A stretch of DNA of 64,000 nt, from NCBI GenBank assembly GCA_026239495.1, contig CP110830.1, positions 1,736,001 through 1,800,000 on the forward strand. The letters run 5' to 3'. The position numbers and the translations under genes were made by a program. The stretch's first letter is position 1. Each line of letters opens with the position of its first letter. The DNA is from Spiroplasma phoeniceum (lineage in GTDB: Bacteria > Bacillota_I > Bacilli_A > Mycoplasmatales > Mycoplasmataceae). Of the stretch, positions 53,956-64,000 are shown piece after piece. The notes beneath the pieces were generated by a model that did not search any database, was not told the origin of the DNA, and saw only the letters and a program-made list of their open reading frames with translations.

Positions 53956-55041
53956 AGACTTCTTGTGTAACCTATTAAAAAATTGCAAATATTTGTAAAA
54001 AGACACTAATAGAAAAATATAATTTTAATTAATTATGTTTTTTATTTAAAAATTTAATATTTTGCCACAACGAAAAATTATTTTATTATTCAAATTCTTT
54101 AATTTTAAATAAATCTTTTATTATAACTATAATAATTGTAAATTATAAATTAAAGCAATTAAATTAAATCTTAAACTAAATCGTTTTCTTCGATTACGAT
54201 ATTTTTCTGTAATAATTTTAAATTTTTTAAGAATAGCAAAAATATTTTCAATAATAATTCTCATTTTTTAAACTATTCTATTGCGTTGTTTTTGTACTTT
54301 ATTTAAAGGGTTTTTCTTTGTTTTTTTTGTAGGTATTAGAATATTATTGTGAATTTTTTGAATTCCTTGGTAGCCACTATCAAATATTAATTTGGTATTT
54401 TTTAAAATTGAGATTTTCGATTCTTTAAATAAAGCATAATCATGTTTTTTTCCAAGCGAAAAACTTGTTGCAATAATTTTTTTGGTTTCTTGTTCGATAA
54501 TTACTTGTGTTTTAATGGTGTTTTTTTCTTTTTTACCAGAATAAGATTTTTTTTTGTCTTTTTTGGGCGTTGGATTGGGGTTTCAGTAACATCAATAATA
54601 ATATTTTTATCATTAAAATAATCATTTATTAGTCATTTTTTACCAGCGAGTTGTTGAAAATCAGAGTGTTTAATTAAAATATCTTCAATTCACTCGATAT
54701 TGCGATAACAACTAGATTCACTAATATCAAAACTTTTAGCAATATGAAAATAAGTCCGATATTATCGTCAATACGATAAGGTCGTCAGTAGCCAGTTTTC
54801 TAGTGATAATTTATTAGTTTTGCCGCCTTTTTTAAATTTTTCTATTTCAGCTACTTGTAAAATATTTAACATTTTATTAAAAGTAGCTTTTTTTTGCTCC
54901 GGTTAATCGCAACAATTCTTTATCATTAATAAAATTAAATTTATCAAATTTCATAATTTTAATCTCCTATAATTTCTATTTTAATTTAAAAATATTTTAT
55001 AGGAATTTTCAAATAATTATATTAGGTTATGCAAGAAGTCT
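53956..55041 (-). mobile_element. IS5-like element, subtype B, degenerate
   Basis: A minus-strand copy of 1086 bp with a mutated right end (AGACTTCTTGTGTAACC) and an intact left end (GGTTATGCAAGAAGTCT). The flanks differ (GTT against AAT), so this copy marks a rearrangement junction between the mreB remnant and the IS3 fragment. The transposase carries indels around 54885 and stops, and is inactive. Confidence 0.8.
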
Positions 55042-55620
55042 AATATGTTATATTAACACAAAAAATACCCCTATTTACTTAAGCGTGATTTTCATTCTAA
55101 TCAAATGAATCAAAAATGATCAATTGATATTGCAATAATTAAAATATATTCAGAATCAGTATATTTATTTGCTATTAAATACTTATTTAGCAATGCAATT
55201 GTTTGATACTCACTAACAGTAGGGCCGGCAGTAAATTGAGTAATTAATTGTTTAAAACAAAGCTTAATTAATCGAAAAATTAAACCTGGTCAATTAATAA
55301 TTAATTCTGATCAAGGCATTCATTTTACTTCACATGCATATTTTGATTTATTAAGAGGTTATGGAGTAACTATAAGTATGTATCGACGTGGAAATTGTTT
55401 AGATAATTCACCTATTGAAAATTGGTTTTCAATTTTAAAAACAGAAAATAAAAATATAACAAAATACAAAAATTTTAATGAGCTAAAAAATATGATAGAT
55501 AATTATATTGTTGAGTATAATAATTATAGAAGGGTTTTAAAATTAAAAATGTCTCCAATTAAATTTGAATTAAAAAGCATTTTAAATTAAAAAAATAATT
55601 CTCAGTTATTTGAAACTGTG
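55042..55620 (+). mobile_element. 3' half of an IS3-family element
   Basis: On the plus strand, the rve domain of an IS3-family OrfB can be read to the TAA at 55588-55590. It shows NQKWSIDIAIIKIYSES (first Asp), IINSDQGIHFTSHAYFDLLR (second Asp), RRGNCLDNSPIENWFSILKT (Glu) and YNNYRRVLKLKMSPIKFELK. It ends with the right terminus CAGTTATTTGAAACTGTG. The 5' half is replaced by the IS5-like copy. It is the same type as 61629-62943, but better preserved in this part. Confidence 0.8.
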
Positions 55621-55678
55621 AAGTTATATTTTTAAAATATATTTTTTATGAAATTTTGTATTCATTTGCATCAAATAA

Positions 55679-56695
55679 TTAAATTCTTTCAATTACAGAA
55701 TATAAATTTTTTTCATAAGTTTTAGCACCATCAATTATGCACATTAATGGGTCATTTGCAGCTTTTACTTTTAATTGGAAAATTAATTCAAAATATTTTA
55801 CAATTCCACGAATTAAAGCTCCTCCTCCGCAGATGGTTATACCATTTCTAATAACATCGCCAGCTAATTCTGGTGATGTTTGTTCTAATACTTCTACTAA
55901 TAAGTCTGTAATTCTTGAAAAAGGGGCTAATAAAACGTTTTTAATTTCTTCAGGTTTAATTAGTACTTCTCGTGGTAATCCCGTAATAATATCACGACCA
56001 AAGGCACCAGCTGGTTTTTCATTAATTATTTTAACTAATGCGCCAATTTCTTTTTTAATTTTTTCGGCCGTTCTAATTCCTACTAGTACATTGTATTCAG
56101 CACGAATATATTTTTGAATTTCTTGATCTAAGTGTTTTCCTGCAACTTTAACTGATTTTGAAATTACAATATCACCAGCCGAAATAATTGCAATATCTGT
56201 TTTTCCTCCACCAATATCAATTACTAAATTTCCTTGTGCTATACCAATATTAATGCCAGCTCCTAATGCTGCTAGTTTAATTTCTTCTTCTACTAAAACG
56301 TGACTTGCTCCCATATCTTTTACAATAGATTTTAAAGCACCACGTTCTAATTCGGTAACCCCACTTGGGCATGCCAATATTACTAGTGAATTTTTTCAAA
56401 TTCCTGATAATTTTAATCTACTAAAAATGTGTTTTAAAAAATCTTGAGCCGCTTCCATATCGGAGATACCTCCGTCTAATAATGGTGTTACCATTCTAAT
56501 ATGATTATGCGTTTTCCCAAACATTTTGTATGCTTCATTTCCTAAGGCAATTAACGATTTACTTAAAGTGTCATATGCCATAATCGAAGGTTCATTATAA
56601 ACAATTCCCCGCCCTGATACATAGGCTACCGTGTTAGATGTCCCTAAGTCTAATGCTAAAAACGAGTAGTCTTTTCCAAATTTATAATTAGCCAT
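55679..56695 (-). CDS. mreB: Rod-shape/cytoskeletal protein MreB
   Basis: An actin-like ATPase forming membrane-associated filaments; spiroplasmas carry several paralogues that drive helicity and swimming. The 338-aa protein is intact with phosphate-1 LALDLGTSNTVAYV, connect-1 and phosphate-2 VIDIGGGKTDIAIIS, and the adenosine motif ITICGGGALIRGI near residue 285. All are needed for ATP binding. It has an N-terminal extension (ANYKFGKDY) before the first strand. GGAGG precedes the start, with an apparent promoter region of about 100 bp shared divergently with rnmV. I cannot tell which of MreB1-5 it is. Confidence 0.95.
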
Positions 56696-56809
56696 ATTTT
56701 TTTGCCTCCTACTCCTATATTTAAAATTTATGGTTATTTTAATACAACGTTCTAGTATAATTATACTATAAAATCAAGATAAGTAAATGAAAAAGGTGTT
56801 TATTGGGGT

Positions 56810-57340
56810 GTGAAGGCTAAAATGGGAGTATTTGTGATTGTTGAAGGTAAGACAGATTCAACAAAGTTAAAAAGTATTTTTCCTAATATTAAAACAATTG
56901 AAACTAGCGGTAGTGGGATTACAAAAGAAAAATTAGAATTGATCAAAAAAATTAGTTTAAATAATAAAGTAATTATTTTTACTGATCCTGATTATCCTGG
57001 ACAAAAATTACGTCAAATTATTAGTGGTTATTTAGAAAACAACTGCCTGCACGCTTTTATAGGTAAGAATGATGCAACCAAGGGTAAAAAAGTTGGAATT
57101 GCTGAGGCATCTGAAGATGCAATTAAAAATAGTATTAATAATTTAATTAGTTTTTCAAACCAGCCAGTTGATAATTTACAATGAAGTGATTATATTAATT
57201 TAGTTGATTCAAAAGTAAAACGCGAAAAAATTATTAAGTACTATAACTTAATGCCAACTAATAATAAAACAACATTTAAATGACTAAATTATATGAATGT
57301 TAAAAAAAAAGATTTAATTGATATTTTAAAGGAGAAATAA
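56810..57340 (+). CDS. rnmV: Ribonuclease M5 (5S rRNA maturase)
   Basis: This Toprim nuclease makes mature 5S rRNA ends. The 176-aa protein shows the Toprim Glu motif FVIVEGKTDSTKLK, the DxD motif IIFTDPDYPGQKLRQII, then AFIGKNDATKGKKVGIAEAS typical of RnmV. The GTG at 56810 is taken as start; ATG 56822 (MGVFVIVEGK) is equally possible and closer to the usual length. Its TAA overlaps the ATG of rsmA (TAATG), the common rnmV-rsmA pair. Confidence 0.92.
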
Positions 57341-58188
57341 TGAAGAAACAAAATCAAGAAATGCGTGCCGAAGGAATAATAGCTAAAAAGAGTAAGGGGC
57401 AAAACTTTTTAACAAATCCTCATTTTATTAATTTAATTGTTGATAGTGCGTTTGATTTACCAAACATAAATATTTTAGAAATTGGCCCGGGAATGGGTGC
57501 TTTGACGAGTTCTATCTTATTAAAAGCAAACAAACTTGTTTGTGTTGAAATTGATTCAACTTTAGTAGAATATTTAACATTAAAATTTAAAGATCAGGGC
57601 TTAACTGTTATCCAGGGAGATATTTTAACCATTGATTTAGAAAAATTATTTTTAACAGAATTTTTAGATAATAATCCAATTAGTATTATTTCCAATATTC
57701 CTTATTATATTACTTCACCAATTATTTTTAAATTATTAAAAATAAATAATCCAAAAGTAAAAGAAAATATTTTAATGATGCAAAAAGAGGTGGGTGAGAG
57801 AATTATGGCTCAGCCAAATTCAAAAAATTATAGTAGTTTTTCTGTTGTTTGTCAATTTTATAGTGACATTGAAAAAGTTTCCTTCGTTGGTCGTAATAAT
57901 TTTGTTCCAGTACCAAAAGTTGATAGTATTGTTTTAAAATTTAAATTGAATAAAAAATATCCTTTATTAATAAATGATGAAGAATTTATTAGATTTATTC
58001 GAATGATTTTTGCAACAAAGCGAAAAACAATTTTAAATAACTTAGCAATTATTATTAACAATAAAATTTTGGCCGAAGATATTTTGGCAAGATTAAACTA
58101 TGCATTAAATTTACGTTCAGAAAATTTAAGTTTAAATGATTTTTATCTTTTATATAATGAAATTAAAAAAACTAAGGGAGAACTATAA
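57340..58188 (+). CDS. rsmA: 16S rRNA dimethyladenosine transferase RsmA (KsgA)
   Basis: RsmA dimethylates two adjacent adenosines in the 3' hairpin of 16S rRNA during small-subunit assembly. The 282-aa protein has KSKGQNFLTNPHFINLIVD, SAM motif I ILEIGPGMGALTSSIL, the acidic motif II CVEIDSTLVEYL, catalytic motif IV ISNIPYYITSPIIFKLL and FVPVPKVDSIVLKF. Start and length agree with the family. It overlaps rnmV by one base and ispE starts 2 nt after its stop, so the three form one operon. Confidence 0.96.
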   Translation: MKKQNQEMRAEGIIAKKSKGQNFLTNPHFINLIVDSAFDLPNINILEIGPGMGALTSSILLKANKLVCVEIDSTLVEYLTLKFKDQGLTVIQGDILTIDLEKLFLTEFLDNNPISIISNIPYYITSPIIFKLLKINNPKVKENILMMQKEVGERIMAQPNSKNYSSFSVVCQFYSDIEKVSFVGRNNFVPVPKVDSIVLKFKLNKKYPLLINDEEFIRFIRMIFATKRKTILNNLAIIINNKILAEDILARLNYALNLRSENLSLNDFYLLYNEIKKTKGEL

Positions 58189-58190
58189 AA

Positions 58191-58937
58191 ATGAAAATTA
58201 GATCATATGGTAAGTTTAATTTAACTTTAGAGATTTTTCACAAACATAAATTTAAAAAAATGCACCATATTAAAAGTATTATTTTTCCTTATAAAGAAGA
58301 ATATGATTTTGTTGAGTTATTGCCTTATCAAGGTAAACAAACAATTTTTACTTGTAATAAAAAAGAACTAGATTCAAATAATAATACTATTTTGGAAACA
58401 TATCATAATTTTGTTGCTATGTTCCCTAAGTTTAAATCAACTCCAGTTCATGTTAATTTAATTAAAAATACAACTATTGGTTCTGGTCTTGGTTATTCTG
58501 CTAGTAATGCTGTTGCAATGATTAAACTTATCTGTCATTTTTTTAATATTAATTATTATTCTTGGAAAATTAAAAAGTTAATTCAAAATCTTAGTTCAGA
58601 TGCTTTATTTTTTTATTTAGAAAAACCAGCAATAATCTCTGGTTATGGTCATAAAATTAAGTATTTAACAATCCATCAAATTAATAAATATAAAATCCCA
58701 AATCTTAAAATTATTGATTCAAAAATATCATCAATCACAAAAGAGGTTTACCAAGAATTTGACCATAATTATCAATATTATAAAACAAAAAAAATTATTA
58801 ATAATCTTTATTTTAATATGTTACAACAACCCGCTTTTAAAATTAATCCAGAGTTAAAAAAATTTTATCTTACACTAAAGCAAGAATATTCAAATGTAAT
58901 GCTTTCTGGTAGTGGCGGTGCTTTTTTGGTTTGATAA
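58191..58937 (+). CDS. ispE: IspE-like GHMP kinase (4-diphosphocytidyl-2-C-methyl-D-erythritol kinase)
   Basis: IspE phosphorylates CDP-methylerythritol in the MEP isoprenoid pathway. The 248-aa frame ends in Trp (TGA) then TAA. It has the N-terminal SYGKFNLTLEIFHK (normally AKINLxL), the GHMP ATP loop TTIGSGLGYSASNAVAMI near residue 95, SSDALFFYLEKPAIISGYG, and the C-terminal glycine motif VMLSGSGGAFL. It is shorter (usual about 285 aa) and the phosphate loop is altered (LGYSASNA rather than LGGGSSNA), so substrate or activity may have changed. Position after rsmA is the standard Firmicutes one. Confidence 0.85.
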
Positions 58938-59004
58938 TTTAGTTTTAAAGTATATTTTAAAATTAAATTAGGCTATAATTGAACATAAGTGAGGAGATTG
59001 TAAA

Positions 59005-61614
59005 ATGAAAAAAGTATTGTTAATTGATGGAAATTCTTTGCTTTTTAGAGCATTTTATGCCACGGCGTATAATGGCGAGATGTTAAAAAGTTTGTATGGA
59101 ATACCAACAAATGCTGTTTATGCATTTGCCAATATTTTGAATAAAATATTAAAAACAAGTAACTACTATAGTGTTGTTGTTGCTTTTGATAAAGGAAAAA
59201 AGAATTTTCGTCATGATTTATTAGTTGACTACAAAGATGGTCGGAGTAAAACGCCAAATGAATTAATTGTACAATTTCCAATTGTAAAAGAATTTTTAGA
59301 TAGTTATCAAATTCCATATTTAGAGCAAGAAGGATATGAAGCTGATGATTTATTAGGATGTTTAGCGGTGTTGGCTGAAAAAGAAGATTTTTATGTTGAT
59401 ATTTTTTCAAGTGATAAAGATTTATATCAATTAATCACTAATAAAACAAATATTTTAGTGCCACGTCAAGGCGATAGTGCTGATGTTATTGATGAAACAG
59501 CTTTAATAACAAAATGGGGAATTACACCATTACAAGTTCCTGATTTAAAAGGGTTAATGGGTGATCCTTCCGATAATTTAAAGGGCGTTCCAAAGGTTGG
59601 CAAAAAAACAGCAATAAAATTAATTAATGAATATCATTCAATTGAAAATTTATATGATAATATTGAGCAGATTAAAGGAGCATTACAACAAAATTTACTA
59701 AATCATAAGGAAGGTGCATTATTATGCAAAAAGATAGCTACTATTTTTTGTGATATTAATTTAGAACATTTTACTTTTACTCAGTTTTCACCAAATAAAG
59801 AAAAATTAATGCAATTTTATTTAAAATATAATATGAATTCATTTGTAACAAAGTTGTTTAATAATCAAGATAATAGTACCCAAAATTCAAATATAACAGT
59901 AAAAATTATTGAAGAATGAAGTTCCGAATTTAATAAAAATAACACTACTGTTTATTTAGAATTATTAGATGAAAATTATCATACTGCAGAAATTATTGGG
60001 TTTGGAATTGTTAATTCGAAAGGTGTTTTTTATTTTGATTATATTCATGCAAAGCACGATAAACTATGACATCAATTTTTAAATGATAATAAATATCAAA
60101 AGTTAACTTATCATGCAAAGAGTTTAATTGTTGCTTTAGCTCGTGATAATATTTTTGTCCAAAATATTGAATATGATATGATGCTAGCTGGTTATGTTTA
60201 TAATTCAAATGCAAAAAATAGTTTAGATACTTATATTAATTTATTTGAAAAAAAACAAATTTTGACTGATGAATTATTTTATGGCAAAGGGGTTAAAAAA
60301 CAAATTCCTGCTGATGTAATTAAATTAAGTCATTTTATTGGTGAAAAAGCAGCGTACATTCATAAACTAAGGCCAAAAATTATTGAATTATTAAAAACTA
60401 ATCAGCAATATGATTTATATTATAAGATTGAGTTACCAACAGCTTTTGCATTAGCACGAATGGAAATTAATGGCGTTAAAGTTAACCAACATGAATTAAC
60501 GACACAAACCTTGCGAATTGAAAAAATTGTGCAAGAATTAAATAACGAAATTAACGATATTGCGCAAAAAGAAATTAATCCTAATTCACCAAAACAAATT
60601 TCAGAATTATTATTTCAAGATCTTTCATTACCCGATCGGAAAAAGGGGTCAACAGCACAAGAAACATTAGATGAAATAAAAAATAACCATGAGATTATTC
60701 CAAAGATATTAGATTATCGAAAATATCAAAAATTATATTCAACTTATTTAAAAGGGATGGAAAAATATATTTTTGATGATGGGAAAGTTCATACAATTTA
60801 TAAACAAAGCTTGACAAATACTGGTCGGCTTTCGTCTGCCGAACCTAATATGCAAAATATTAGTATTCGTGATGATGTTCAAAAAGAGGTACGAAAAATT
60901 TTTGTTGTTTCATCGCCAAATAATGTTTTATTATCTTGTGATTATTCACAAATTGAATTACGAATTTTAGCACATATGTCAAAAGACCAAGATTTAATTG
61001 ATGCTTTTAATAAGAATGAAGATATTCATACTAATACTGCAATGAAAATTTTTAATTTATCAAAAAATGAAATTACACCAAATATTCGTCGTAGTGCGAA
61101 AGCTGTTAATTTTGGGATTATTTATGGAATTAGTGATTTTGGTTTAGCAACTGATTTAAATATTTCTGTTGCAAAAGCAAAAGCAATAATTAATAATTAT
61201 TATAAACAATTTCCAACAATTAAGTCTTTTATTGATCAACAAGTTGATTTTTGTAAACAAAATGGTTATGTTACAACAATTTTTAATCGGAAACGTTACG
61301 TCCCAGAAATTAATGACCGTAATTATATGCAACGTGAATTTGGGAAACGGATTGCAATGAATATGCCAATTCAGGGTAGTGCAGCGGATATTATTAAAAT
61401 TGCTTTAAAAAATATTGACAAAAAATTTTTAAAATTAAATTTAAAAGCAAAAATTATTGCACAAATTCATGATGAATTAATTTTTGAAATTCCACAAGTT
61501 GAATTAATTCAAGCGCAAAAAATTGTTAAAACATTGATGGAGGATTCTACTAAATTAAATGTAAAGTTAATGGTTGATATGAAAAATGGCTTAAGTTGAT
61601 ATGATTTAAAATAA
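59005..61614 (+). CDS. polA: DNA polymerase I
   Basis: This polymerase removes RNA primers and fills gaps. The 869-aa protein is intact. The 5'-3' exonuclease domain covers residues 1-290 (LLIDGNSLLFRAFYA, EADDLLGCLAVLAEK, SSDKDLYQLI, GDPSDNLKGVPKVGKKTAIK). A 3'-5' exonuclease-like domain follows, without the DxE and DxxxD carboxylates (YLELLDENYHTAEIIGFGIV), so it is vestigial as in Bacillus. The polymerase domain has NTGRLSSAEPNMQNI, motif A LLSCDYSQIELRILAH, motif B RRSAKAVNFGIIYGIS and motif C AQIHDELIFE. GAGGAG precedes the ATG. Confidence 0.97.
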
Positions 61615-61628
61615 GATTAAATCATATC

Positions 61629-62943
61629 TGCACAGTTTCAAATAACTGAGAATTATTTTTTTAATTTAAAATGCTTTTTAATTCAAATTGAATTGGAGGC
61701 ATTTTTAATTTTAAAACCCTTCTATAATTATTATACTCAACAATATAATTATCTATCATATTTTTTAGCTCATTAAAATTTTTGTATTTTGTTATATTTT
61801 TATTTTCTATTTTTAAAATTGAAAACCAATTTTTAATAGGTGAGTTATCTAAACAATTTCCACGTCGAGACATACTTATAGTTACTCCATAATCTCTTAA
61901 TAAATCAAAATATGAATGTGAAGTAAAATGAATGCCTTAATCAGAATTAATTATTAATTGACCAGGTTTAATTTTTCGATTAATTAAGCTTTGTTTTAAA
62001 CAATTAATTACTCAATTTACTGTTGTCCCCTTCCTGTTAGTGAGTATCCAACAATTTCATTACTAAATAAGTCTTTAATAGCAAATAAATATAATGATTC
62101 TGAATATATTTTAATTATTGTAATATCAATTGATCATTTTTGATTAATTTGATTAGAATGAAAATTACGTTTAAGTAAATAGGGGTATTTTTTTATGTTC
62201 ATATAACATATTATTAAAATGTTTAATTCGTTTTTTATGTTTAATTCTAACTTCAGAACATATTTGTAATATCTTCATATAACGATATACAGTACTTGCT
62301 GATATTTTTATTTTTTTGTTCTTCCAAATCAATTTTTATTTGTCGATGACATTTATTTTTATTGTTTTTTCAAATTATTTTAATTATTTCTAATATATTG
62401 TAATCAATTTTTCATTCATATTTTTCATGAATATTTTTATATTTATTTCATGTATCATATGAAATGCATAATATTTTTAAAAATCATCTTAATGGTAAGA
62501 TTGAGTTGTTATTTAATTCGTTTTTAATAAAATAAATTTGTTTTCTAATATTCATCTTTGTTTTTGTTTTTGGAAAAGATTCAAGCTTTTTTAAAATATT
62601 ATTTTCTGCTTTTATTTGTTCATTTTCTTTTTTTAATAAATATATATTTTCATCATGCGGATTATTAAAAATTGGCATTTTTTTAATATATGTTCGTTTA
62701 TCAAATTTTTTATCTTTATTGAAAACATTAATTCACCTAGAAATAGTTGCAGTACTAATTTCATATTATTTAGATATTAAAGATATTGATTTATTATATT
62801 AGTAATATTCGTTAATAATTTTAGTTTTAAATTCAATATCATAGTCTTTTGACCCTTTAGTTTCGCCCTTTCATTTGCCATATAAAAATGTTGGTTGTAT
62901 GTATTATTTAAGGGTTTTAATTAATATCTTAGAAATTGTGGAA
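61629..62943 (-). mobile_element. IS3-family element, full-length but decayed
   Basis: It runs from TGCACAGTTTCAAATAACTG (61629) to the inverse of TCCACAATTTCTAAG (about 62943), about 1.3 kb. On the minus strand OrfA starts near 62880 (KWKGETKGSKDYDIEFKTKI), with stops in its helix-turn-helix. A leucine-zipper-like part follows (YLLKKENEQIKAENNILKKL at about 62570-62630). OrfB runs to TTA at 61661, with KHKKRIKHFNNMLYEHKK, frameshifts at 62190 and 62020, a stop in NSD-GIHF near 61935, and the Glu block SRRGNCLDNSPIKNWFSIL, in which the catalytic Glu has become Lys. The last change alone would abolish activity. Confidence 0.8.
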
Positions 62944-63141
62944 TAAAAATACGACTTACTTATCTAAAGTATATAACTTTTAATTTTATTGTCAACAATA
63001 TTTTAACATTTTTTAAATTTTTCCACGACAAAAATACATGTTTATTAAAGTTATTTAATTTATTAGATAAAATTAATAAAAATATAAGTTTGACTCTAAA
63101 CTATTATTTACAAAATTATTAATTGAATAATTAACTCTATT

Positions 63142-63342
63142 TTATTCTAATGGTTCATTAGTATTAAATAAATTAATTTTATTTTTAAAATTCATCATAC
63201 TAGTATTTAATTTATTTTTAATATTTTTTTCATGATAAGTTGCTTTTTTAACCGAGACACCTTTACAGTAATGTGATATATCACCCTCAATATGACAACC
63301 AGTATTATTTCATAATGTTTGATTTTTGACGCCTTCTTCATT
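63142..63342 (-). pseudogene. C-terminal remnant of an ISLre2-family transposase
   Basis: About 67 codons on the minus strand (NQTLWNNTGCHIEGDISHYC, then KGVSVKKATYHEKNIKNKLN, ending LFNTNEPLE) match the end of the transposase at 2540-5909 with a few changes (for example V for I in the KGVSVKK block). The rest is beyond the IS5-like copy that begins at 63343. ATT precedes that copy. Confidence 0.75.
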
Positions 63343-64000
63343 AGACTTCTTGCATAACCCATTAAAATAATTTCAAATATTTGTAAAAAGGGGTTAATAT
63401 AAAATTATAATTTTAATTAATTATGTCTTTTATTTAAAAATTTAATATTTTGCCACAACGAAAAATTATTTTATTATTCAAATTCGTTAATTTTAAATAA
63501 ATCTTTTATGATAACTATAATAATTGTAAATTATAAATTGAAGCAATTAAATTAAATCTTAAACTAAATCGTTTTCTACGATTTATATATTTTTCTGTAA
63601 TAATTTTAAATTTTTTAAGAATAGCAAAAATATTTTCAATAATAATTCTTATTTTTGAAACTAGTCTATTATGTTGTTTTTGTTCTTTATTTAAATGTTT
63701 TTTCTTAGTTTTCTTTGTGGGCATTATAACATTATTGTGAATTTTTTGTATTCCTTGATAACCACTATCAACTATTAATTTGGTATTTTTTAAAATTGCG
63801 ATTTTTGATTCTTTAAATAAAGCATAATCGTGTTTTTTACCAAGTGAAAAACTTGTTGCAATAATTTTTTTGGTTTCTTGTTCGATAATTACTTGTGTTT
63901 TAATAGTGTGTTTTTTCTTTTTACCAGAATAAGATTGTTTTTGTCTTTTTTTGGGCGTTGGATTGGGGTTTCGGTAGCATCAATAATAATAGTTTTATCA
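63343..64000 (-). mobile_element. IS5-like element, subtype A, running off the window
   Basis: It starts AGACTTCTTGCATAACCC at 63343 (right end), with transposase on the minus strand. The OrfB part is open from about 63960 to 63515, with LIVDSGYQG and IIENIFAIL. It is nearly identical to the copies at 30056, 34488 and 38674, so it is recent. The left end lies outside the window. Confidence 0.85.

Overview
The window is about 64 kb of very AT-rich DNA that reads only with genetic code 4 (UGA = Trp). In-frame UGA falls at Trp positions in gap, metG, mnmG, cysS, yidC, polA and others. With five-MreB-type mreB genes, IS5-, IS3- and IS30-type transposases and Spiroplasma-style signal peptides, this points to a Spiroplasma of the citri clade (S. 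citri / S. poulsonii / S. kunkelii relatives). The species call is an inference.

Intact core genes form islands. 9.1-10.8 kb holds gap and a small unknown gene. 10.9-17.9 kb holds metG, mnmG, cysS, a decayed trmFO, rlmB and a scrap of a sigma-factor-like gene, resembling the cysS-rlmB-yacP-sigH order of Firmicutes. 24.2-26.3 kb holds ftsY, ylxM and ymdB. 49.7-52.0 kb (minus strand) holds rpmH, rnpA, yidC and jag. 55.7-61.6 kb holds mreB, rnmV, rsmA, ispE and polA. Several host genes are broken: a DNA adenine methyltransferase, an ECF S-component, pstCA/pstB, trmFO, a zinc alcohol dehydrogenase and a second mreB.

Between the islands lie scattered pieces of a tailed dsDNA phage. 19.7-22.5 kb holds a capsid-like gene, an unknown gene and a connector-like gene. 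28.4-33.3 kb holds small early genes, a pentapeptide protein, a RecT-like annealing protein and a roughly 530-nt GC-richer structured non-coding segment. 33.3-44.9 kb holds structural or lipoprotein genes and an intact large terminase. Between these and the terminase, in divergent order, sits an intact 669-aa secreted protein with all the active-site landmarks of a ribosome-inactivating protein (RIP, Shiga/ricin A-chain fold) plus a long C-terminal extension. It is followed by a lipoprotein gene 2 nt downstream. A phage-linked RIP is reminiscent of Shiga-toxin prophages and of the RIPs known from insect-associated Spiroplasma.

Mobile DNA dominates the rest. There are about 15 full, nested, hybrid or truncated copies of an IS5-like element (about 1.07 kb, termini AGACTTCTTGC, 3-bp ATT/AAT duplications, -1 frameshift transposase), two IS3-family types, an IS30-type transposase and ISLre2 remnants. 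There is also an apparently non-coding 148-152 bp MITE-like element in four copies, each flanked by an 8-bp target duplication. Removing one copy restores the pstB reading frame.
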